A stretch of 64,000 nt of DNA from Gorsachius magnificus (lineage: Eukaryota; Chordata; Aves; Pelecaniformes; Ardeidae), in assembly GCA_034008185.1 (NCBI GenBank), contig CM067084.1, positions 63,750,599 through 63,814,598 on the forward strand. Direction: 5' to 3'. This document shows, in pieces, positions 25,153 to 35,589 of this stretch. A program made the position numbers and the translations under genes. Numbering within the stretch: position 1 is the first letter of the stretch; the number at the start of each line of letters is the position of its first letter. The notes beneath the pieces are model-generated. The model was given only the letters and a program-made list of their open reading frames with translations, was not told the origin of the DNA and did not search any database.

Positions 25153-25243
25153 ATGATTGCATCTTGCCCTCAGTTATGTGACAACAACTTCCCCTTTAAT
25201 TAAATGGGATTGCACCTGTGTGGGTAATGATACAATTGGGCCT
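25153..25243. repeat. Possible ancient palindromic amniote repeat relic
   Basis: The left side reads ATCTTGCCCTCAGTTATGTG and the right side reads GGGTAATGATACAATTGGGC. These resemble the two ends of an old archosaur and turtle element that starts with an attctgccctcagttac-like end and finishes with its complement. The centre, AAATGGGATTGCACCTGTG, also fits. The assignment is from memory and the copy is degraded. Confidence 0.4.
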
Positions 25244-26120
25244 ATAATATATAATAAATACTCAATATCTTTGCCAAAAAATCATCTAGTTGCATAATTT
25301 AGTGAATGTTAAATAATTATTAGGAACATATTTACTAAAATTCAGTTGTTCAACATCTATCTTCATGCAAATTAATGTTACACTTCGATAAATATTCATA
25401 GTAATCAGTGTGTATTTAATTAACATACAATAACTTTCTCATTAAGTCTGAGTTAAATCCTTTTAAGGGGGGAGCATTTAATTTAAAGTGTAACTGGAAA
25501 TCTCTCTTTGGAAGATTACATAATTAATCTTATTTTTGGTTCCTGACCAAAAAAAAAGGGCAGTTGATGGCTGTGAGGGATTGTCTATTCATAGCATATG
25601 ATCCTGTGTTTTGATAAAAATCCAGCCAAAGCATTTCAGCACAAAACAAGAAAGAATTAACAAATGTTTTATTTAACTTGCCTGTGATTTAAATGATTTC
25701 AAAATAATTTATTTGGAAGTCATAAAAGCTTTGAAATTAAATGACAGAACAGTGCAATTTACAGTAAGAAACAAAGCTACAAAAAACTTTAAATTACATC
25801 AAATAGCAAATCAGACTGAAGATAAAAATTGACGGCATGTTTAGAAAACATGTAATTCAGTCACTCTCCACTTTTCATTCAATTTTCACCTTTTTTTTTG
25901 CTGATTAATGTTTTGCTTGATCAGACCTATTAATAAAATGGGTTACTTTCATTTGGTTTATGTACAAAGTATACCTTCAATGATTTAAAATTGTTTAGCT
26001 CTCACCTTTTAATCAAATTATGTAGGATTCCGACTTTCTGTTTTCCTTATTGCTATTTTGTTTTAGGCAGTACTCTGTAAATGCTTTTGTGGAGTAAGCC
26101 AAAGGTTTTGGTACATGTGT
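25244..26120. other. AT-rich block with homeodomain/POU-like motifs
   Basis: This stretch has no recognised repeat but many TAAT-type words. An octamer ATGCAAAT at 25,365-25,372 is followed immediately by TAAT. TAATTAA words occur near 25,420 and 25,524. This composition is seen in vertebrate conserved non-coding enhancers but also arises by chance in AT-rich DNA, so regulatory function is only a possibility. Confidence 0.25.
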
Positions 26121-27083
26121 GAAAGATAATAGTTTTCATTTATACCAATAATTTGAGATGTACCATATTTTTTTTTCCTCCCCAAAACAAAGAATATTTA
26201 AAAATAGTCAAATTCTCCATTCAGACAAAACAGAGACATTTCAAATGTCTTTCAAAATGTCAAGGACCAAGGTGCCCTGGAATAACCTTCTGGATCACAC
26301 ATGGGACATCTCAGTTTCAGGTAATTCTCCGGTCCTCCTGATCTGGAGGAGGAAACTTGATTTGCTCCAGTCCCAGTGTTGTACACTCAAACCTAAACAC
26401 AGTCCTTCCTTCACAATGAAAACTCAACCAGTCATATCAAGTGGAACAGCACCAGCTGGAAGGAGCTGAAAATGCCAATAGCAGAAAAATTACCAGCTTC
26501 ATGGCTAAGGTACTTTCCCTGATATAGTAATGCAGAGATTTCAAACTGTCCTGCAATTAATACAAATGAAGAGTTGATTATGTCTCCACTGTAAGGGAAG
26601 TAATGACCTATTCTAGGACACATCGGCTCACGCTAGAAATTGTGTCTGAGAAAATCCTTCGCGAAGAATGCTTCACTGAAACCAATGCATTCATGCCAAA
26701 ATTGCATTTTTGCTGAAATAGACTTTTCTGACACAAAATATTAATCAGAAGATTCACAAAAAGTTGGAAAAAGCACCTTTAAAAATCGCTTCTGCCTGTT
26801 CTGCTTTCTCCTCCTTGGGACATAGCAACTGTGTGAGTTGAAGCACTTGGAGAGTTATATCTAAGGGAAGCAGATCTGCTGAGAGAGGCTGAAGATCTAT
26901 GGATGAGGATCTTGCTCCTGAGACCATTTTTGTATTTTGCAGTGACACAGGTTTTGCCCTGGCAGGAAGGACTCCGCTTGCCCCCCTCAGCCTGGGGCCC
27001 TCAGCCCTCTCTCCCTGCTCTCTCACAACATAAAACTTTGAATTTCGAAGTTTCTGTGTGCAGAAAAGGAAGAAGCCTCGTGA
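26121..27083. other. Unique sequence, no gene seen
   Basis: Open frames on both strands reach about 127 codons (minus strand, running into the LTR), but no known domain is visible. Confidence 0.5.
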
Positions 27084-27088
27084 GTCTC
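27084..27088. repeat. Target-site duplication, left (GTCTC)
   Basis: Direct repeat of the five bases following the LTR at 27,640-27,644. A 5 bp duplication is typical of ERVL-like integrases. Confidence 0.85.
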
Positions 27089-27639
27089 TGTCATGGTTTA
27101 ACTGGACCCAGCAACTAAGCATGATGCAGCCACTCACTCACCCTCCCTGGTCCCTGGTGGGATGGGGGAGAGAACAGGAAAAATAAAGTAAAACGCATGG
27201 TTTGATATAAGGACAGTTTAATAGGGCAGCAGAGGAAAAGAAAATAATTATAATAATAATGATGATGATGATGATGATGATGATAAAAGAATACACAAAT
27301 GATGCACAATGCAATTGCTTACCACCCACTGACTAATCAGCAACAACTGCTGCCCCCTGGTCAACTCCCCCCAGTTTCTATACTGAACATGACGTCCTAT
27401 GGTCTGGAATAGCCCTTGGGCCAGTTGGGGTCAGCTGTCCTGGCTGTGCCCCCTCCCAGCTTCTTGTGCCCCTGGCAGAGCATGGGAAGCTAAAAAAGTC
27501 CTTGACTGGTATAAGCCCAGCTTAGCAACAACTAAACCATCAGTGTGTTATCAACATTCTTCTTATACTAAATCCAAAACCCAGCGCTATGCCAGCTACC
27601 AGGAAGAAAATTAATTCCACCCCAGCTTAAATCAGGACA
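27089..27639 (-). mobile_element. Solo LTR of an avian endogenous retrovirus (copy 2)
   Basis: A 551 bp LTR of the same family and orientation as the copy at 18.5 kb. It starts TGTCATGGTTTA and ends ATCAGGACA. Both flanks carry the perfect 5 bp target duplication GTCTC (27,084-27,088 and 27,640-27,644), which shows a complete solo LTR left after recombination between the two LTRs of a provirus. On the minus strand, TATAGAAA is at 27,382-27,375 and ATTAAA at 27,223-27,218. A (GAT)8 microsatellite at 27,261-27,284 lies between them. A 97 bp U3 segment (27,398-27,494) is identical to copy 1. Confidence 0.93.
27245..27284. repeat. (TAA)n(GAT)8 microsatellite inside the LTR
   Basis: A short TAA run is followed by eight GAT units. 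Copy 1 has an interrupted AAT/ATC version at the same place (18,634-18,660), so the repeat belongs to the ancestral LTR and has changed length since. Confidence 0.9.
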
Positions 27640-27644
27640 GTCTC
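27640..27644. repeat. Target-site duplication, right (GTCTC)
   Basis: Exact match to the five bases before the LTR at 27,084-27,088. Confidence 0.85.
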
Positions 27645-30600
27645 CTAATCCATAAAACTCATGGTCTGCAGCTGAGAAGTCCTCCTCTGAGAATTAAGAG
27701 GTGAATTTGAAACCCATCATGTAGCAAGGACAATTGGGCTTTCATGTTTCCTTGGTAAATGTTGAAACCACTCAATCAATCTACATAAAAGAGTTAGCAC
27801 CAAGACCTTCCTCAATGAAGAGGGAAAAAAAAAAAAAGATGGTGAATCCAGGTCAACTTGAGCACTCTTGAAAAAAAGGTTTATTCCTTTAAATTAAATT
27901 AATTCAGAATTAATCCAGTTGTGCAAACATAGGCATACAGTCACATTTAAGATGGTTTCTAACTGCCAGTCCAGAAAGGTGCAGGTCTTCCACAAGTCGT
28001 GGGTCATACCTGCCAGCTCCATAAAGATACCACAGGTAACCCAGGATGTGTCAAATGGTACTGGACACCTCTGTTCAGGAAGCTGAATCAATTCCAAACA
28101 CTATATAGTTGGAATACAGTATCTAAGAATAGATAGCTCTTCCGCATTATGCTTGTCTATAGAGGAATCATGACAGATCTTTTGTCAAATGAACATATGC
28201 TCTGTGAGGTACAAAAATTCTGAAGGGGAAAAGGAGAGAAATAATTCTTTTTTTCCCTTTTCCTATTAACAAAATAGCAAAACTTGTCCAGCCTTGGCAC
28301 TGGTGAAACCTGTCTCCCACCTAACGAACACTGTTTCTGCACAGCAAATTTGTTGCTAGCTCACATGCTACTTTAATGCAGGTTAATTTTTCCATGTATA
28401 TAACTCTTCTGCTCCGTATATATGATCATTTAAGTACTACATCCCAATACATAAACCTTATCTAGAGCTCTTGCAAGAGCTTTTTATTTTTTTCACTACT
28501 CACCACTCACCACTCCTTCTTTCAAAAAGACTATCTTTGGGGACTTAGCTCTCAAATATGCCTTGTTTAATTTCAGTGCCCAGATTACCTATACTCCACA
28601 ACTATACGGTATCCCCCCTTTTTAATGTAGGATTTAAATTGGCAATAAGAACGCATGCATGTGAGGCCACAGACTTATTTGCACTAAAAAAAGGCATCTC
28701 AAAGCATTTTAAATTTTCTGCATGAAGAATTTCTCTGGCTCTCATCTGAGTATTGTAACACATCGTGTCTTGTCCTTAGGTTTGGCAAAACTGAGAGTCA
28801 TCTTCAAGCAGTTATTTGCAGTTCTTCTGATTTCCTTTTCTTTATTACTCACTCCTTTATTCCTGTAGCAAGTGAGCCTTTCACTGATTTTGAAATCAAA
28901 GTGAACAACCTCAGGTGAAAAGCACAAGGCTTTTAAAATGCAGCTCACTACATTATTTCTAATAAATTTCCCTTCCAGACCTCATCCCATGGATTATACA
29001 GAGCAAATAGGCTGTGTGGTTTACACTGTATTTTACAGATGAGATAACTGAAGAAAACTCAATAAGAACATAAAATAAGACTAATTTAAATTATATAACA
29101 TATATAAAAGGAATGTTTAAAATGCCTGTGATACTTAGAAAATGAGCTTCATTACTCATTGGAGACTCTCCTGCTTTTGTGTTACTTTCCCTGCTTATCT
29201 TTCAGAAACTGATGATGGTTTTCTTCTCTATATTTGCTATTCTTATCTTCCTTTGTGTGGGAGAGTGTCTATATATGTAAAAGGACACACATTTGTATGT
29301 GTGTGTGTTTCTATATTTACGTATGAAAATAGCAAACCCATACTGCCGTCTCTTCCCCCTTCTTGAATCAGTGTGTTATTGCTTCACCAGACTAACAAAT
29401 TAAAGACAATTTCCAATTTCTTTCACAAATACCTAGTGGCTAAACATTATTAATGCATTTGTCGGACTGGCATAAATTCAAGAATTGCTCAGTTAGGGAA
29501 GAAGAATATAAAGCATTGATTGTTTACAATCAGTTTTTGTAATCTATATTTTCCTCATGGAGGTGAAAGTTTATCTCATTGTACACAGCGGTTATAATTT
29601 CACCACAACTATTCATCAAACCTGATATTTTGGAGCTGCAAATCATTGCTTTCTGAGGCTACAAAGTAAGCAAGCTGTTGGCCTTTCCTTTAATACCCTC
29701 CTTCAAAAAAATAGCTGCCAGCAAGTTATAGGTTCATCTCATATATGTGAGAGTACTCCAATAAATCACTTCTGCTTGCAGCAGTCATAGATTATGAGGC
29801 TTTTATAATCATGAAATAAGCACAATAGTCCACTGCTGTTCTCAGAAGATTGAAAATCACTGTGTATTATTCTCTTTGTGTGGATATATGAGCCTCTTGT
29901 TTCTCAGGGGCTAGTGTTACATTTAGCCATGCTGCTGGTATGTACCTTGTATACCAGAAATGTTTCCTACAAGTTGGGAAACATTAGGGTGTTTTGTCAA
30001 TTTCTGACATCTTTTCCTATGAAAGAATGAAGTGCACTTCAGGTGTTTTAACTCCCTAAAATCATTCTTTTTGTTCTCCTTTCTTTTTCCCAAGGTACAA
30101 GATAATCTCCTACAAAACAGTGTTTTGAAATGCTTTGACACTGCAAGAAGTACATGAAAGCCATTCGAACGAAGTCTATGAAGGAGGTTTATCTTAATAC
30201 TCTCTTGGAACAATTATGGCGATTAGATACACCGATACTTTTGTATGCTTAGAACCACAATATTTGTAGAGCAATGATTAGAAGGAGTTTCTTACTGGAA
30301 ATAGATCTAAAACTATGGTTTTGATGACATTCTTAGAAAAACATTTGTGCTATAAGCAAGATAATGATGACAGATATCAAGGTCAGTGTAATTACTTTCT
30401 ATATTTGGATTAGTATTACCCTGGGTGTTATAGACAAACTATCTACAAACATCAATCTAATGTTATCCTTCCTTAGGAACAGACTTTTCACTTTTGCATT
30501 ATGAACTTTAATACATGTGCCAAAATAAGAAATTACAAAAAAAAGTTCTGTTTTTTTTTTAAACCCAGAAGGTGCAGTATAAAAAATAGAGAAAAAAAAA

Positions 30601-32118
30601 AAGCAGAGCAAAGTTGTCTTTAAAGCTGCAAATATGAAAACTCAGAAATGCAGATTGCAAAAATATATTTTATTCAGGAGAGAGCTGGATGGCAGAAACT
30701 AGCTTGCACTCAAAAAGGAATTGGTGTGTCGGGTTCTTATTTACATTTCTGATACTCCTGAAATTAATAGATAGCTATTTGCTTTAATCTTTTCATATCA
30801 TCCACAAACTGCTTGTATATGTTGTATCATAATCATTTTGATAGGAATTGAATTTTATTCTAGTGGCATTCGGTTTCTAATTTTCAAGTCCACATTGTTG
30901 GTTGGTAGCTGTGCTTGAGGGTGATACAAGAACCTTACGTAAACAGTGCTTCAGAACTACGCGTACATCTCGACTGGACTAAATCAACAGAGGTAGTAGT
31001 GTGCTGATTCAAAGGCACACATAAATGAAAAATATTTCAAAGCCAAACTAACGCAGTCCTCTGAGCTGTGAGTTAAATTTAATGCGATAACAAAAGACAA
31101 GGTCAGTAAAGTAAGCCTTACTCCTTCAGATTCTTTGTTTTTAATGCTATTAAGTATCTGGACACTCAGTGCCCCCACCCCCAACAGATCTCCTTCTGAA
31201 TTATTTGCCTTTGAAATTACTCATTTTTTTCCTCCAGCTGTGTTGCAATGTTCAGCTGAGGCTATAAATAAACAGCTCTTTCAAATGTCATTGGCTAACA
31301 TCATCCTATGCATTGATCATGGAATAATGCTTCCAAGTTTCTATTGCATTGTGAACTGGATGTTCCCGGCCTAAAATGTGTGTAGCTTGTGGTAATTTGG
31401 TATGAACACTCTTGAGTCCATCAAGTTTTACAGCTTCTGCATCATCAGTCACAAATTTAAATCTGCTGCCATTTTCATACAGGAAAGTCATGATAAAATG
31501 ATTCTTAAGCTACAAAGTGAAAGAAAAAAATACTCCTTTTCTCAGTGGTGACAGCTTGTCTCTCTCTATTTTTCATCCAAACAAGTAGAACGCTGTAAAT
31601 CCTGTCCAGAAGACACAGACTGGAAGAATTAATCAAAGGCTTGTTTATGAGCTGTTTGGAACAGATTAAATGTTGTGTTGACAACACAATTTACAAATTA
31701 TCTATCAACATCAACAGAAGCATAGCACCTGATCCTGATGTCAAGGAGAGCAGATCTGAGACCCTACCAAACGAGCTAAGCCAGTGTGGTAACCTCCAGA
31801 TCAGAGCCTCTAAGGATACTCCTTGAAATCTAGTACTTGCACCCAAGCCTATTCACTATCACCCAGACATTTCACCATGGATGAGGAATGCTCACTGTGG
31901 AACTACTGAGCACGAAAGTTCAAGTGGATCAGTTCAATCCATGGGACAGTTTCTCACTATCCAGAGGAAAACATATACCCTAAAAACCTCCAGCTCCCTT
32001 TTTTATAGTAGTTGGTGCTAGTGAATAGTTTTTATAGATAAAGTTTTTAGTACAGCATTTAGGTTCCAGTTTTTGCAAGCACTTTCATGGATATAGAAAA
32101 AAACCTCTCTAGAAACGT
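27645..32118. other. Unique sequence, no gene seen
   Basis: About 4.5 kb without recognised genes. Open frames stay below 100 codons. It contains a small (ACTCACC)-type triplication at about 28,495-28,515 and poly-T/A runs around 30,550-30,602. A stretch at 28,990-29,080 with TTTTACAGATGAGATAACTG could be a MIR scrap, but is too short to call. Confidence 0.5.
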
Positions 32119-32590
32119 AAGCCAGTAAAGTGTCCTTGAGGCAAATGCGGCCAACAGCCTCCTGGGCTGTGTTAGACAGAGCATTGCCAGCAGGCCAAGG
32201 GGCGAGACATATCTGGACAGCTGGGTCCACCTCTGGAATCCCCACTACAACAAGACAGAGGCTTGCTGGACCTAGTCCTGTGAAGGGTAAGGGAGATGAC
32301 TAAGTGATTGGAGCATCTGACGTATGGAGAGAGGTTGCAAGAGCTGGAATGGATCAGTCATGAGAGGAGATAGCTCAGGGGCATCTTGTCAGTATTTATA
32401 AATACCTGATGTGGGGGAAGTATAGAGACAAAGACTGATCCTTAGTGGTGTGCAGTGAAGGGTCGGGGGAAAGGGCACAAACTGAAATACAGGAAATCCT
32501 ATTTAAACATAAAAACTGTGATGGTGGTCAGACACTGGAACAGGTTGCCCAGACTCTTCATTCTTGGAGACATTTCAAATCCAACTTTCT
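32119..32590 (+). mobile_element. Old CR1 fragment, plus strand, with internal losses
   Basis: Recognisable CR1 landmarks in order are GGCCAACAGCCTCCTGGGCT (the AN..LLGC region of ORF2), TTGCCAGCAGGCCAAGGGGC, GAGAGGTTGCAAGAGCTGGA and GACACTGGAACAGGTTGCCC. Spacing between them is shorter than in the family, so internal deletions have occurred. The 3' untranslated tail with ATTCTATG repeats is missing. The copy is much more diverged than those at 33.0 and 35.6 kb. Confidence 0.82.
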
Positions 32591-33029
32591 TTGTAAGAAA
32601 TGAAACTACAGGCTTTCAAAAGCTTTAAATGCACATCCATCTTACCATATTTACTTACATACTGTATATATACACATATACACATAAGTTTGTATAGAAA
32701 TCCTTAAGATATCTATATATATTGAGGGAGATTGAATCCTCCTTTTTCTGGTAATACATGACTTATACATAAGATTTTACTCCATCAGTTAAGATTAAGA
32801 CAGGACTTAATTTCTTTCAAAATCAAGATCTGTACTTGAAGTGACTGGTGGTGACTCACTAGTTGGTGAGTACAGATAGAGGATGTATTTCTCCTGAGTA
32901 ACAATGAGATCCGATGAAAAGAAGCAATAACATTTTTAAGGGTCTTGGACTATAAAAGAAGAAGCAAAACTGTGACTGTGTGACACTCAGTCAGACATCA
33001 TTAACTGCTGAATATGGGGATCCAGGAAC
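32591..33029. other. Spacer between CR1 copies
   Basis: AT-rich sequence with TATATA/CACATA-type low-complexity stretches at 32,650-32,720. No gene recognised. Confidence 0.5.
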
Positions 33030-33410
33030 TGTCTTTCTGGAATAAACCCAAGGAAGGCTCTGGGGAGACCTTATTGGGGTTTTTTGATACTTAAAGGGGG
33101 CTTACAAGAAAGATAGGGACAGAACTTTTAGTAGGGTAATGGTTTTAAACTAAAAGAGGGTAGATTCAGACTAGATATAAGGAAGAAATTTTTGATGATG
33201 AGGGTGGTGAAACCCTGGACCAGATTGTCCAGAGAGGTGGTGGAGGCTCCATCCCTGGAAACATTCAAGGTCAGGTAGGATGGGGCTCTGGGCAACCTGA
33301 TCTAGTTAAAGATGTCCCTGCTCATTGCAGGGAGGTTGGGCTAGATGACCTCTAGGGGTCCGTTCCAACCCAAACTATTCTATGATTCTATGATTCTATG
33401 ATTCTATGAC
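33030..33410 (+). mobile_element. CR1 3' end fragment, plus strand
   Basis: About 380 bp of CR1 3' end: GGCTCTGGGGAGACCTTATT, then ATACTTAAAGGGGGCTTACA, CTAGATATAAGGAAGAAATT, CTAGATGACCTCTAGGGGTC, and a tail with four ATTCTATG-type units. It matches the 3' end of the 35.6-37.3 kb copy closely through AACCTGATCTAGTTAAAGAT, so both come from the same CR1 subfamily. 5' truncation is severe. Confidence 0.95.
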
Positions 33411-35589
33411 TGTACCCTCCAGTATCCCTGAGAGTTGCAAAAGGCTTTATAGGGTGGCTCCTGGAATCCCACTTTCCACTTCTATTTTTTTCCAGAAACA
33501 CATTTTTGATTACTGGATCTGAGAGTCTATTTCTTTTTGACATGTCATTTTACTTCAGCACCTGATCGGAAACTGGTATTTCAATGTCTGATAGTTTCTC
33601 ATCAATTTTTTTTCTGATATTTTTATTTTTATTGTGATTAAATGAGTGATTTAAAAATACTTTAAAATAGTTAAAGTAGCAGGACTTTAAGTGAAACACT
33701 GGGGTGGCTGTATTGCAGCAGTAACATATGCCTATGGTAAACTGGAGAGTAGGATAAATCCATGCAAGTCTGTAGAACTGTGCACTAACCTTGTCTGGAT
33801 AGCAAAGAGCCACACTTGCCTCAGGTGGAATTTTGGATAACAGGGACTGTGGACCGTTCATGAAAAGGGTTGAGGTCAGGAGTAGAGTCAGCAAGTCAGC
33901 ATTAGAGGCAAGAGATTTTTGTGAGTGTCTAGGTTTATCAAAACCATCACATTTCTAAAACAGCCTTAAAGATGATGGACTGGATTTTCACCATCTGAGA
34001 GTTTGGTTGACAATAAGTATTAAGTATTTATTAAAGGGTGAGAAAAAAAGGAAAGAAAATGCCATGAGGATTGGTTTGCTGCTTATTCTAGATATTCCTG
34101 TACAAACAACGTGAGATTCATTAAAAATACTAGCACTTGAGAATTTTGCAGTACTTCGTAAATGGATTCATTCAAGAAGTGCTGTATTTCTCATTGTTTG
34201 AATCAATTAATTTGCAGGAGGCGTGGTATTTCTCATTGTTTAAAGCAATTCATTTGCATGTGCTGAATACTCCCATGCTACAAGGTGCTTAAATTATGAA
34301 AAATAAGCCCTTTCTTCATGTTACTGGCAATGGACTGCAAGAAACAGCATACAAAATAAACCATGATACAAATGATTTCATTAGGTTATTAGATTCTTAG
34401 AGATTAATATTAAAAACTGACAGTACCCCACGTAACAATAGGAGCTTTTCTTTGCAACAGCTAGTTTTAAAATGGAGTGTTGTTGTCCTTCTTATCATTT
34501 AGTACCAGATGAGAGTTATAAGAAAAGCACGTCCTCTATCCAACAGCTGGGAACCCCAGCTTCATAGATAAGAGAGGTTGTGTTAGTTCCGACAAAAACT
34601 GAAATCTCCTGAAAATTTTTCAAAGAATAATGGGATCTATATAGAAATGCAAAGGACAATTTAACAGATTTGTACAGCCATTAATCTTATGTTTTAAGCT
34701 CATCTTGGAAAATGTGGACCTAATTCAGGTTTGCTCTAACTTATGCTTTCTTTTAGATTTCTGAATAATCATATGTAGATATTCTTTGGCATTAGGAAAA
34801 AATTAAATTCAGTGATCAAAACACCAAAAATAATGGTTTGAGCTGAAGTTTTCATAGTAGTGTATTGGCATTTTAGGATGCGGAATTGAATGTGTGAAAC
34901 TTAAATGCAAACCTTTTTAGTAGGGGTGGGTGGAAAAGGGCATCTAGTGTAAATTTTAAGACCTCTTTTCAGCTTATTTTTGGAAGAGGTACAACATACT
35001 CATCCTTTACTGTAATTTTTAAAGTTTTAGAGAATAATTGCTAGGCGCTGCAACCTAAAGTCCTTTAAAATGTAACTATGTATGCTGGGAATGAATATAT
35101 CCTCAGCTGCCTCCATCACTTTCACTTTCTGGCTGAGGGACCCTGAACAATGCCATAAAACATCTTAGTCCCCAGGCCACTTTGGTCCAGCTTCAGCAAT
35201 TAATTTTTCCTCTCAGAAGCTTGTGAAGAGATACTTGATTATAACTTGGAAACAACTAGCTTCAGCAAATCTAGGTACTAAATACTTCACAAATTGTTTC
35301 TGAAATTGATCTAATAAGGTCCAAGAAAATAAGTCATTCTACTTACTTATATTTTCTTAATCCTCAGTAATGTTTTGAGCAATTATTAGTGTAAAAGCAA
35401 ATGCAGGTAAATGCAGCTGGTGATGTGGTTCCTAGAGATGGATGCTGAAAAGGTGTCTATGCTGAATTTATTAAACATCAGTTGCTCTGCACACTACTGA
35501 CAACAAGGTGTCCCTGAATTACTTGCAGTGCAGTGGTAGAGCAGCACTTTGTGACCAATGTTCTGTCTGAAAAGGAAGGTTAAAGAAGC
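33411..35589. other. Unique sequence, no gene seen
   Basis: About 2.2 kb without recognised genes. The longest frame (114 codons, minus strand, 33,550-33,894) has no known motif. A local tandem duplication is listed separately. Confidence 0.5.
34184..34267. repeat. 42-bp tandem duplication, diverged
   Basis: Two adjacent 42 bp units (34,184-34,225 and 34,226-34,267) share the first 16 bases exactly and 33 of 42 overall. The second unit contains an ATTTGCAT octamer at 34,252-34,259, where the first has ATTTGCAG. Confidence 0.8.

Noticed and set aside
18502..27639. A full-length provirus flanked by the two LTRs
   Set aside because: Copy 2 has its own 5 bp target duplication on both sides, and no gag, pol or env-like frame exists in the 8 kb between them.
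28495..28515. CRISPR-like short repeat
   Set aside because: It is only a triplicated 7 bp ACTCACC-type unit without spacers, in vertebrate DNA.
28990..29080. MIR fragment around TTTTACAGATGAGATAACTG
   Set aside because: The match is limited to about 20 bases and the flanks do not follow the consensus.
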